From Fasciola hepatica (taxonomy: Eukaryota; Platyhelminthes; Trematoda; Plagiorchiida; Fasciolidae): 64,000 nt of DNA. Positions 11,740-22,823 of this stretch are shown here, piece after piece; the stretch's first letter is position 1; every line of letters begins with the position of its first letter. Both the position numbers and the translations under genes were made by a program. The stretch spans positions 995,001 to 1,059,000 of the forward strand of contig CANUEZ040000104.1 in the NCBI GenBank assembly GCA_948099385.1. The letters run 5' to 3'. The notes beneath the pieces were generated by a model, which was not told where the DNA came from, ran no database searches, and saw nothing but the letters and a program-made list of their open reading frames with translations.

Positions 11740-12780
11740 GATGGAACACTGACGAAAAGCAACAGAGGTCGCTAATGCCTTGGCCTAGTACTGCTCCTCA
11801 GTTTTACTCCAGAACAGTCAAAACAAGCAGATATGAATAACCCCGCCACAGCTACATTAGGCACACCGTTGGATGCAGCATCGCTGGCTTTTTCACTTAC
11901 ACAGCTTGAGCGTAAGCTCAGTAGCTTACAGACCCGGAAATCGCCAGGGATGGATGAAATTCCATCACTGCTACTGAAGCTGTGTGCCGAACAATTACCT
12001 CTCCATTTCTCAGACATTTTCTACCATCCCATGAGAGTTGGGAAAGAGCCTGATAAGTGAAAAGCTTATGTAGTGCCACCGATGCTTAAGACAGGGGACA
12101 GGACAGAACCGCGAAATTACAGCCTCGTGGAAATGCTCTCAACAGTTTCCGAGGTCATGGAGTGCTCCACCGATGACGTCATCTACCTGTTCACCAATGA
12201 TGGCAACATACTGAATACGGCTCAGCAATACCTCTGTGGCTGTATATATTGCCAAACCAACCTAATAGAAATAATGACATGGTACATTGGGGCACTAAAC
12301 AAAAATGTTCCAATGGACTCCGTGCTCCTAGATTTTTCTAAGACTTTTGATAGTGTCTGTCACTCAAGCCTTCTACGTAAACTGACAGGACTTGGTTTAA
12401 TTGAATCTCTCACCATTTAACGTGTCCGACTACTTGACCGGCAGAACTTTCGGCTTCGGAGTGAACGAAACCCTATCCAGTCCCCATCAAGCACCGAGCG
12501 AAGTAACTCTTGGCCCCATACCCGAACTCAGGTTATTCACTGACCTTGTCAAAGATCCCCTCCAGGACACAGTCCAATGTACTACTTAAGGCCGACGACG
12601 TGAAGATCAGCCGGAAGATTCAAAAGGGGAATGGAGGGAAACGTCTAAGAAGCTGACTTCGACAGTCCGTTCAATTGCCAGACCGCAATGGCTGGCCGTT
12701 GGATTATGACAAAAGCGATGTCATGCAAGCTGGAGGGCATCTGGAAAAAAGTGACCTCTGGTTAGTGACATAAACTAGAA
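11740..12780 (+). mobile_element. CR1-like LINE RT remnant (copy B)
   Basis: RT landmarks occur in order. A-L-A-*-Y-C-S-S-V lies near 11780, corresponding to the 'LAxYFSSVF' segment before RT. K-S-P-G-M-D-E-I-P lies near 11938, the 'KSPGPDGI' motif. P-R-N-Y-S near 12110 stands for NYRP. L-D-F-S-K-T-F-D-S-V lies near 12329, the catalytic A box with Ala to Thr. L-K-A-D-D-V-K-I lies near 12590, the FADD box with Phe to Lys. Several frames and stops are involved. The fragment ends a little before the LTR-like repeat at 12908. Confidence 0.75.
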
Positions 12781-12907
12781 GGTCGTGCATGAAAGAGGTA
12801 TGTCACGGCCAATGCAGACGGTCTGTCCCGGACAAAAATCTCCATTGTTCTGGCCTGTAGAGCAGTGTTCTAAATTAACTAGCTCAACAGACTCTGTAGC
12901 AAGAGGT

Positions 12908-13277
12908 TGTGGAAACATTCCCTCCCCCTAAAACACTGCAATTTCATGTTTCCTTGACCCCACCCACCCATTTGCACTATTGGCTTGGTTCCATGCACTG
13001 TAGTTTTTCATGAAACAACGTTCGTTTGTTCGCATCCAGCGCGCTACCCTGTCATATCCCATTCTGTACCTGCGTGACGCATGTGCCCCTTTCTCGCGCG
13101 TCGCAATTTGATTCTCGTTTTCTGAGTCCCTGTGGTCACGTGATTGAGGTTCGTATCTGTTTTATGTCAATGTTCACTTAATAATCTAATATCGTAGAGT
13201 TTTACGGGAAGTCGCTTTCTGATTTCGGGATTTGCATCAAATTTGACTATGTGTTGCTCAAAGAAGTCTGACAGACA
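12908..13277 (+). repeat. LTR-like dispersed repeat S, copy 1
   Basis: This 370-bp unit begins TGT and ends ACA and is closely similar, same orientation, to 37040-37422. Long shared stretches include 'tgacgcatgtgcccctttct', 'gagtccctgtggtcac' and 'ttttacgggaagtcgctttc'. No coding content was recognised, and no target-site duplication is visible by eye. A solo LTR is the simplest explanation; a non-autonomous element is possible. Confidence 0.75.
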
Positions 13278-15092
13278 CTAAGGCAAGCTCAGGCCTGAAA
13301 CATTCCCATGAAGTTTTGCCACTGTAGTCAAACCGCACGTGGAAATAAACATCTGGGCTTGTCCATCAGTTATCTGATGCTGCGTCAACAAATTCGAGGC
13401 GGTTCAGTGGGAAGCCAAGAAGTGCATGCTTAGCCAGTCCAGCGTGACATATCCCAACAGACTTCGCCGTCTTAATCCATGCAGTTTGGGGTGCCGAGTG
13501 GCTGGAGGGGGCTTTAGTCCTCTATCTAATATCCTATGCTCCGAGAGACGGTCCAGTCGGTACTTGTTCACATTAGTGTCCACCTCATTGCTGCACGGTC
13601 AATCGCCAAATCCCGAGCGGCATTGTCCATGGCTGTGGACCATGGAAAGCCTTTTCTCAGTACTTGTCTGCTGCCCGCGGATCTTGCCACCAGCGCTTGT
13701 GGTTGAGGCCACAAGCAAGCAGTGGTTCAAAAAGCAACTCGACAAGCACGCAGCTCAGCAGTACTTACGTGCCCATTTTGAGACCCCAGTTGAACCCCTC
13801 GGAACGATGCCCCCGTAGAGCGATCCTGATGGTTACTAGAAAGAGCTTGATTTGTTATGCCGATCACATGAATGAGTTTTAATTGGAGCCCATTTGAGAG
13901 TCTGGTGTCCTCTCATGGCGTAATGTTGGAGTGGGATTGCCACGTTTTCTTTATTTTCTGTCCATTCTTCCTCTGACTAATAACAAGCGGTGGTATATTG
14001 CAATTCAGGCTAAGAACCAGATGGGGGGACCAGAGCACTCCACAGACGCTCGTTACTCACTAGGTTTCAAGCAACCTTGAGCACGGCATTTCAGAACTAT
14101 GCTTCTTGCCTTTGGAGCAGTCCACTTGACCAGACCAAAAAGGAAAGGAATAAGGTCTCGTGTCACTACTTCGGTCGGCTGGATGCACGAGATAAACGAA
14201 AAGAGAGAACGAAGAAGAGGTACGTGAACCAGAATGAGATAAAAAGATGACCCAAAAACTACGAAAAGATGAGGATAATAAAAGAAGGTTTCAAAAGAAT
14301 ATTGGTGATGAAAGATCTTGAGAGGATACGGGGAAGATAAAAGGTGAACTGTGTAGGGACAAAAATACAGGAGAGAAAAGGCTTGTGGAGCTCAAAAAAA
14401 GAGGAAGGGAAAAAAATTCAATAATTAGGGGGGAGAAATAAAGCAGAGGGAAAGCCTAAAGCACGCAAGCCGACTTTAAGGATGACCAAGGGAAAAAAGA
14501 AGAGTTGTCAGTTGGGTCTCTCGTGAACAGTTCAAATAAAAAAACAAAGGGGCGGGAATTCTGACTCCCCAGCATCATACGACGAGAGCCCATAGCTACA
14601 CACCCACTCGTTAACAAAATACAACACTCATGATTCTGGTTCCAAACCTGATGGTGTGAAACCGATTGCGTGATAAAGGACAGGCTGTGCGATACGCTGC
14701 AGGGGGGATTCTTCTTTATTTTTCATCTTTGAACGGAGGCAAACAGATGGAATATATGCAACCCAATCTGTATAATTGTCCAATCTGTGTTCAAACTCCC
14801 ATAATTTTTGGGCCAATCACATTTTTACAGATATTACATCGCGAGTTGAAGTCCGATCGCGGTTCTCCACCGGGAATTATCAGTCTTTATTTGGCTATGC
14901 ACTTCACTCTTGGTCCAGAATCCTTTTGCCCCCTATACCCCCCAAACTATTCATGCATCCCTATCACACCGAAGCCCTTCTTTCGTACATCGATAATGAC
15001 GTATCATCATCAGACGAAACTCTAAGACACGGATGTATGGGGCATAGCTTCAAGAAAACCTGCGGGGGTGTCTGCGGCTAGCCAGCAGTAGG
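13278..15092. other. Unassigned DNA with a strongly purine-rich stretch
   Basis: A 130-codon plus-strand frame at 13426-13818 has no recognisable domain. From about 14190 to 14560 the plus strand is extremely rich in A and G (runs such as gaaaagagagaacgaagaag), without a fixed period. Frames at 14666-15081 are unrecognised. I see no RNA gene. Confidence 0.4.
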
Positions 15093-15250
15093 TGAAACCC
15101 ATGGCGACTGACACACACAACGAACTTGAAGTGCTGTTAAGTTAGAGTGAATTGGCAGCACTATTTACTCCTTGGATAATGACCGCTTCATCGGGAGGTT
15201 TGTTGGGCGGCGTAAAGTCTGGTGAAGTCAGGTCAGGTCAAGGTCAACTT
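15093..15250 (+). repeat. Dispersed repeat R, copy 2
   Basis: Homologous to 3315-3446, starting with the same 'gaaacccatggcgac' block. This copy ends in short direct units ('gtcaggtcaggtcaaggtcaa', here given as CAGGT/CAAGGT units), which look like the short tandem tail of a LINE or SINE. Confidence 0.6.
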
Positions 15251-16821
15251 GGCGTATATATCAGGTTGTCTCGTTCTCTCTTTTTCCGTAGCTCAGGCTT
15301 GGTTTTACGTAACACCTAGTAGTAAAAGTTATCTACGCTGAATAGTCAATTTGTCGGTGGCAACAACTGCGAAACACCACGGTGAGTCGATAATTCATTT
15401 CCGCCAAAATTCAAAGCAACCCTTGACTAGGAAATATAGATCTATACCTACCACAAATCACCCCTTGAAAGCCAATCTGTAAAATACTTAGCGATAGTTT
15501 GCTAAATCGCCCCTTTTAGCTACCGTTTTCTCCTTGGCTAAAACTCCAACCTTCTTTCGTCCATACAGTGAAAACACCTAGTCAACCCTGTTTGTTCCTG
15601 TCCTAGGTGACTTCCTATAGAATTTCAGCTTTGTTCCGTATCTAGGCTTTTTGAAGTCGCCAAATAATCAAAAAAATCTTGCTGGTTATCCTTAGCCTGC
15701 AGTCACAAGGCGCATTTCCAAAAGAGGCAGACCGGCCAGCAGGATTTTGCCACTCGTAACCTTACGTCTCCCGGTCACTACGCCATGCTCCGTCTCATTA
15801 ACGAACATCCATGATGACGCAAATAGCAAAGTTGACAGACTCTTACGACACGTTGGCTCACTGGAATCGAGAATTGAAGCTCTTGACAGAGCCACCAGAA
15901 TTCTGACGCCAGTAGCTAAACTCCTGGATCCATCTATGGTAACTACGGACTGTAACTTAGTTGCCACGTGTAGCTTTACTGATAGCATGTCTTCAGAGGT
16001 TTAGAAACGAATACGAAACTCAAATCACGCCATTGTATTTAGCTTTCCCGATAGGGCCCCACTCAACATAGCGATAACTAGCTGAAGGCTGCTAACATGG
16101 AACAAGTGATATGATGTAGCAGCAGACTAAACAAACAAACACAACGACACCAATGCCCCTTGGTTTTTCAATTTTCAGACTCACTGACGGCCAGTGGGTT
16201 TCACCATAAACAAACAGTTATTGTTGTTAACTTGCCATATAAAACATTCGAGTAGCCTCTGTCAGAACACCAACACAACTGAAAGTGCTGAACAAGTTGA
16301 ACTCTCTCAAGCTTCCAGGGCAGAAATCCGCCAGAAAGACACCTATCCGCTTCATTTCCCTAACCTACTCTATGCAACCAACGTCTATCAGCCAACAACT
16401 GTCTGATTTAGGCCATGACGCAACGCCTAGACCTTCTCCAAATTCACCAGTCTTCAAGCGCTCCAGACTGGCCATTAGTGTCGCAGATGCCTGGGACCCG
16501 AATTCACCAAGTCCTGCCAGACAGCTCAGCTTTATGCGTCAGAAATAGCTACCTAAATAGTGTGGTCTCCCTGACCTAACAACTTAGTATCGCTCTCCCA
16601 AGGCGACACATAAATCAACGTATGGTCATTCTTGTCCACACCATCTGGCCACGACTAAAACCCACCGGGACGCATCATACTCCGGCCAGGTCTTTCTCGT
16701 TCGAATCAAACCCGTTAGCCCTCAGGGCATACTCCAGCAAACAAACTGCCGATAGGTAGAGTACCTCGTAGTGAGCCTTGCGTATATCAACTGGATGGAT
16801 GACGGGGAGCACTGTGGTCCT
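15251..16821. other. Unassigned DNA with short unrecognised frames
   Basis: An 85-codon plus-strand frame (15747-16004) contains a heptad-like segment, L-L-R-H-V-G-S-L-E-S-R-I-E-A-L, that could be a short coiled coil. A second frame (16285-16548) is Ser/Pro-rich. Both could be pieces of a LINE ORF1, since LINE F's endonuclease follows downstream, but nothing in them is diagnostic. Confidence 0.3.
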
Positions 16822-17068
16822 TCTGGAGTACGTTTTAATAGTCTTTTTGGCGTACTACATAGTCTCGATGAACGCTCACGATGCATAATGTCTCTCGCAG
16901 TTGATGTGCGATGATGTTTTCCTTTTCCCTCTCATTCTTACCGGGGATTCGACGAAATACACTCGGCAGTGGTGGGTGCATAACTGGTGTGCATACCATC
17001 AAAGAAGTTCTGGACGATCAATTGCCCGTGGCCATCACCTGTCCTGTACAAACTGAACTGAACGGAAT
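16822..17068 (+). repeat. Dispersed repeat Z, copy 1
   Basis: This segment is homologous, in reverse orientation, to 23297-23540 inside LINE G. Shared blocks are 'gctcacgatgcataatgtct', 'gcgatga(t)g', 'ggggattcgacgaaatac' and the end 'acaaactgaactgaac', in which the other copy has extra GTTCA units. The short terminal repeat suggests a retroposed tail. Confidence 0.65.
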
Positions 17069-18234
17069 CTCGTAGCTGCCATCTGACTTATCACCCATGG
17101 GCCGAAAGTTGGCAACGATCTGTACTCAGCCTCCAACGCAGTGTCGGTACCAAAGGTAACCCATGGCTGCAGCTCCAGAATTCGGAGGCCCACCCTCCAT
17201 CCCTACTAAGGGCCTCAACGTCTAGTTCATTAGACAACGACCGTTTTATATCACCAGGCTACATTCAGTGGGTCCGGCAAAGATAAGAAGCGAACAGATA
17301 CCCTGATAAGATTCCACTAACGTCAGGGCCTACAATTTCTGTCCCCAAAATAGATAGTTTCTCAAACCGTATTTCCTCCCAGCGAAATCCTAGCCCTACA
17401 TGCATCCATACGGAGGGTACGCGCGGCTATCGTTCAAAGCTGCATCTGCCTAGCTCATCATTTCCTAACGTTTCTGGGACTCAGTCGTTCATCCCGTTAG
17501 TTCCATTACCATTCCAAAATCGTGGTTTTGCCCCACCATCGCTTATCTCACTGCAGTTCTTTTACCTGCAGAAAACATCCACAGAACCCCTTCGAGTAAA
17601 TTTCTCCACCCAGTGGCATACAATTCCACAATCTCTCCTCACTTCCCACCTCAATGAACCACTTTCCAATACCGCCACCTTTCCAGTCGTTCAGAACTTC
17701 CATAACACACCGAACTTTGCAGGCCATTTACGCAACACTGCTTATTACTACTGCCTTCTTCCAAAAAATCTCCACATACCCCCTCTGCCAACCGCCGATT
17801 CCTATCCTTTCCCACCCAGGCAAGCCGCATCGACAGGCGGCAAAACCACCCCACACTCTCCTAGTCCCTATCTTCTGAGAATTTGCTCCTACCACACAAC
17901 ACTAACCAATACCAGGGTTGTCACGCGGGAAAGCCAATATCTTTCCCAACCTCGTGCTATGTCACGGCACTGGAGCATCGACCGATCCCAACGAATCAGG
18001 GAAAGTAGCAAGACTACGTCGTCAAAGGTCTTTTCTTTTACCTTGTATTAACTTGAAATTAATTATTCCCGGGCCGTCCGCGGCTGAACCTTCTTAAGCC
18101 ATCGCGGAGGCGTCCAAAATTCACTTTTCTTCCTCTTCGGTAGTAGCTCTAATGCACGCCCCTCCCCGTGCACTTTCTCCGACCAACAACTCCCCTACGT
18201 TGCCTAACCCAGACACTCACTTTCACATGAGTGG
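17069..18234. other. Unassigned DNA upstream of LINE F endonuclease
   Basis: By position this should hold ORF1 of LINE F. A pyrimidine-rich plus-strand frame at 17654-17878 is open but shows no clear similarity to the ORF1 N-terminus seen in copies G and I. I can support no boundary here. Confidence 0.35.
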
Positions 18235-18840
18235 GTTACTCTTTATCTTGTTTAACTCCCGGTCCATCTTGAATAAGCCTCATCACTTTAAACACTATCA
18301 TAACATCCAGTCATGACATAATCTTTGTTACTGAAACCTGGCTCACCGAACACACTCCCACAAGCGAAACTATGCTTGAAGGGTACAAGGTTTTTAGAGT
18401 AAATAGGGTTGACGGACGCGGAGGTGGGTGCCTAGTATACGTACAGCACTCCCTTCCAGTAATCCTCATTAGACAAGCCACACTCGACTCAATTCCGGAT
18501 CCTCTATGGCCCACAATTCGGTTCCTAACTGTAGTTATGCATATTAGTTGTGTTTATCGCTCCTCCCATCTACCATTGGAGACTCGCCTCTACTTGAAGC
18601 CTTTGATTACCGTTTACAACTAACTCCGGCAGCGAAAATCAGGGCCGGTGGTTTTAACTGGCCCAAAATATCCCAAAGAAACCTCACAGCACCCCCCAAC
18701 TTGATAGACTTTGTCTCCCATACTCACATTGGAGGCTGGATGCAACACGTTAAAACCTCTACTAAAAACGCCAACATCCTAGATCTCATATTCACTCATA
18801 GCGTTCCCAACTTTTCGGTTTCCGTTCTGCACAAACTTTA
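18235..18840 (+). pseudogene. LINE F apurinic-type endonuclease domain remnant
   Basis: F-N-S-R-S-I-L-N-K near 18248 corresponds to the 'LNARSIxNK' start of CR1/Jockey-type endonucleases. E-T-W-L-T-E-H lies near 18335 (the catalytic Glu of the TETWL motif). G-Y-K-V-F-R-V-N-R and G-R-G-G-G-C-L-V-Y-V follow at 18379-18445, and a degraded 'YR' motif near 18553. The domain nicks target DNA to prime reverse transcription. The GDFN and SDH motifs expected later are degraded and frameshifts are present. Confidence 0.8.
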
Positions 18841-19029
18841 GGATAGCGGCCAAAAGAGAGCGTCCGATTATCCTTCATTCCATCCTTTTCCATCAGACTA
18901 TCTGACACTAGTCAACAATTTTCTCAGTTTAAATTGGAACCCTGTGCCCAGTCTCATCCGTAACTAACATGGGAGCAGTTTTTTCTAACTGCTGACCCCC
19001 AACAGGCGGCTGATTACTTTTACCTTAAC

Positions 19030-20213
19030 TTGGGAAACCGCCTCTTCAAACTTAGCCCAGTAGCCTCAAACTCCGTCCTTAGGAGGCCCAAACTCGCATC
19101 CCTCCAACGAAAGTACCTTAACATGCAAAGACTTTACCTTCGAAACCAAGACTGTCCTCTTCTCATGAGACTAACACGTCTGACTGATATTATCCGGGGC
19201 CTTAACGAAGATCAGCTCCGCAACAAAGAAGTCAAAACCCTGAGGCACCCCAAAGAGGTATCAAAACTCTCACTACTACACAAATCTAGGAATTCGGCAA
19301 AAGAAGCTACGATTAAATACGTTGTGTTACAGAATAAAACTTCGGCCACCTCCCATTCTGATATCGCGACGGTCTTTATTCTTTGTTTCGCCAATCCCAC
19401 GACCCCCGTCCCAGACATAGCCCCCTACCCTCAGAATCCTCTTGCTAATACTAGCTCTTATCTATCTACCGTAATCTTTGAAGCAAAACTTTATTTTCGG
19501 GCTCATTTCACGCCACAAGGCATCCGCCCATCGTGGACCAGAAGGGATAACCCCATCTGCAATCATTAACGGTGGATCGGACCCTCCACTGTTAACACTA
19601 AACCTATTTACTTTGTCACTCAAAGCCAGTTTGGTACCGTCGAACTGGAAGCTTTAAGTCATCATTCCACGACGCAAAAAACGGACCAGTCCGCAAACTC
19701 ACTAATTATCGTCCGATGAACCATACCACTATCATTTTCAGAACAAGGGAAGCGATTATCAGAGATGGCATTACAGTCTATCTTCTCGCTTCAAACCTTC
19801 TTAGTGTGGGCAGCACGGGTTTCCCAAATAGCCATCATGCACCACATGTCAGTCTGGCTTCCTCAACCTAGTCGCTGAGGCTGTTGATAGCGGACAGGTA
19901 TTGGTAATTGCCTAGATGGATCCGTCGAGGGCTTTCGACCGTGTTCCACACCAGCATCTCGTAGCCAAAGCGTGTTCACTCAGCATTGCTGACCCGCTGA
20001 TTTCTTGGCTGAAATCTTACCTTGCTCATCGTTCGCTAATGGTCCTCTATAATTGATATAACTCTAAACCGAAACCAGTTACAAGTGGTGGTACACAAGG
20101 CAGAGTACTGGATCCCCTCCTATTTCTGATGTACATTATGGACGCACTGAATCTAGTGCACCATGGCATGCCATTCTTGTCTGCAGATGATATAAAAATG
20201 GTCTACACCTTCA
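19030..20213 (+). pseudogene. LINE F reverse transcriptase, N-terminal part
   Basis: The frame from 19030 aligns with the start of the RT-containing frame of LINE I (for example L-Q-R-K-Y-L-N-M-Q-R-L-Y-L-R matching L-Q-R-V-Y-L-R). After about 19570 frames are broken but M-D-P-S-R-A-F-D-R-V-P-H near 19916 (A box), T-S-G-G-T-Q-G-R-V-L-D-P-L-L-F near 20085 (B box) and S-A-D-D-I-K-M-V-Y at 20180-20206 (catalytic box, first residue Ser for Phe) are clear. The coding sequence stops within 10 nt of the 3' tail of LINE G, and continues at 27795. Confidence 0.82.
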
Positions 20214-22823
20214 ATTGAAAATAATAATGTAATATTAATATTGGTTATTTCGGAGACGCCCGAAGCATGCAATGTGCATGATCTTGTTGATACCGGTGAT
20301 AAAATGGACTGATATGGTTCATGAAAATGTGGAAATTTGCATGAAAAAGTAGGATGAAAAGGCTCGGAAGACGGACTCAAGTGGGGTGGAAATAGGATAA
20401 GAGTATGCACACCATAGAGGTTGAAGGGAGTTTAAATGAACTCAAGGGCGGATTTAAATGGTCGCCCGGTGGGGCTGAAAGTACGACTGGTCCGGAAGGA
20501 GACATCTGGAGGCCGAATGATGTACATGAGAAAGGCTAGAAATCGGTAAAAGAAACTGCAGTAGTGGGGAATGATGGAGAAAAAAGTGAGGTGCATTGCA
20601 GTGAACCAGATATCAATGAAGCATTGGTAGTCTGCAGTGGATCGTCGGCTGACAGGGCACAAAACTGGAAGCGAGCAATAGAAGAATTAGGGGGTGGATC
20701 GGATGAAAAACGTGGTTCAGGAGGATTGGATACGGTATACGTGAGGCACAGATTTGGGATTGATGGGTTCATATCATGACGGTCGGCGGGGTGATAGCAA
20801 GAGAAATGTCCGGTGAGGAACTGCAAGATGCAGAGCGAATGCACATATACATATGTGCAAATATACATATATATATATATGTTATGTATATATATTTACA
20901 CATACAGAAGGAGCAGGAGCAATAACAATGGGGTCCTGGAAGGAAATTATCAGTCATTGGGAGGGGTAAGTGGGGTTAGATCAAGTGGTTGTAAAATTAA
21001 CTTTGGAATATCGTGGTGAATTATCTTCATGACAGGTGGATATAGCAGCCCAACGGAGAGAAAAAGGGAATGCGAAAGCACAGAAGTGATGGCGACTATA
21101 AGGAGCATTTCATGGGGGATTGAAGATGAAGGATAGGATCGGAGAGAACAGGTAAGAATGGGTCTAATTATTTGGTCAATGCAGGTGCAACATGTGATGA
21201 TGGACCAGAGGAATTGGGTAGTGACAGATCAAACAATTAGGAACCGTTAAAAGAACATCACGATATGACGTTGTTTCTGCAATCGGCGGAATATGTAAAA
21301 GCGGACCAAACTGAAAGGCGCACAGAAAATGCCTGTAGCGAGCCATAAGCGGATCAAGGGAAGAAATCAATGACCGAGGAGACGCAGGTAAGACATGATC
21401 AATCAGATCATTTTACTGCAGATGAAACGCGAAGCAGGCGGAGAAGGAATCAGGACCCCCCAAGATATGTGAGCCATTATTAGAACAAAAAAGGCCCAAG
21501 AAATGAATGTGTGGCCGAGTTGGGACGATGAAAGTGGAGAGCTGTGCGCCGGCGGACAGTTGAACAGGTGGGTTGAGCAGGTGGATGCCAATCGGGACAC
21601 TTCCTGATGGGAAGATCCAAAGAGGAATCGCGGAGCCAAGAAAGGAAAATATGGTGGTGGCGATTAGATAATAAATGCGACTGTAAAAGAAGCAAAGTTT
21701 GGAGCGGCAAGTTCTAACATGCGGATTGGTCATGGGTGCGGGAGTGACTGATGCGTAATGGCATTGGGCATGAGGAGGGAGAACAAGGAGGGATTAAACA
21801 AAACTATAGGCAGTGGGGTATAAGAATGCTATCGATGGGCATTCTGAACAGAGGGTAATACCAAGTGCATAAAGAATAGAAGCCGGCAATGACGGCAGGT
21901 AGTAAAATAGATATTGGCGAACGTCGGCAGAGGAGAGTGGTTAGGACGATAGTGACTCAATGCAATGAAGGTTGATGCAGAGAGAGGCGATAGGAGGAAG
22001 GGCAGAACGGGTAGTTGTGCATACCGTGGTAGAGCGACAAAAATGGAAAGTGGTAACAGATGATAAGAACTATAGGTGAACAATCTTTGGTGGAAAAAGG
22101 ATGGGGAGTATGCAATTTTCAGCCGACAGCATTGGACTTGGTAGTCCGAGAAAAGTTAGAGAGTGTGACCCACAACCGGTACTGGTGGGTGGGACTGGCC
22201 GTGCGATGGACACCCTGCCTGGAAACATTTCGTGAAGTGAACACATGAGGTGTAATCCACCAGTCTGATTGCGCTCGCACATCGTTGCCGACGGCCTGCA
22301 CTCCCGATATGCGCCGGCCATAGCGGTGGATCTGATCGCGCCCCGCACCGTTGGGAGTGGCACGAGTGGTCATCGATAATTGTACAGGGGCAAAGCGACC
22401 GCGATAGGGGTGCGTGATCCAGGATCAACTGGCCAAGACGTGAGATCATGGACAGGAGAACCAATGGAAACGGCGAGTGGTAGACGACCGTGTAGCAATA
22501 TTATCCAGGTGCACCTGCCGGGGAGATGGTAAGTACAGTGCCCGAAGTGGTTGGCCGTCATCGAGGATCATTAGAAAGGGAAAAGGGATAGAAAAGCGCA
22601 GTCTGGGCGTGCCCCAGCTGAGAAGCAACAAATACTGAGGAGAAAAAATAAAAATGATGTATAACAGATGGACGTCGGTGAGCAATAGAGTTATCTTATG
22701 AAGGCAGAAGTTGAGTTCGCTATGGATCAGTGAAGGCAATGGTCTTAGTTCGCGGCGCACGAGAGAGCGGAAAGTGTCGGACATGGGGTGTACCTAGTGG
22801 CCTGTGGCGCAGAGGTAGTAGGG
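20214..22823 (-). other. 3' UTR of LINE G
   Basis: This 2.6 kb non-coding tail is pyrimidine-rich in the sense orientation, which gives many spurious open frames. It shares collinear segments with the 3' UTR of LINE F: the block at 22160-22370 (with 29085-29290), the TA-rich microsatellite (with 30705-30755) and 20480-20670 (with 30940-31130). The first block also occurs in LINE I at 59555-59750. Confidence 0.8.
20845..20905. repeat. TA/CATA microsatellite in LINE G 3' UTR
   Basis: An alternating purine-pyrimidine tract based on TA and CATA units. The corresponding place in LINE F (about 30705-30755) has a similar tract, so it was present in the master element. Confidence 0.8.

Noticed and set aside
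20845..20905. TA-rich tract as a recent independent microsatellite
   Set aside because: A similar tract is at the same place in LINE F (30705-30755), so it was inherited from the element.
22160..22370. tRNA gene or tRNA-derived SINE head
   Set aside because: No cloverleaf, A box or B box could be placed with the right spacing in any of the three copies.
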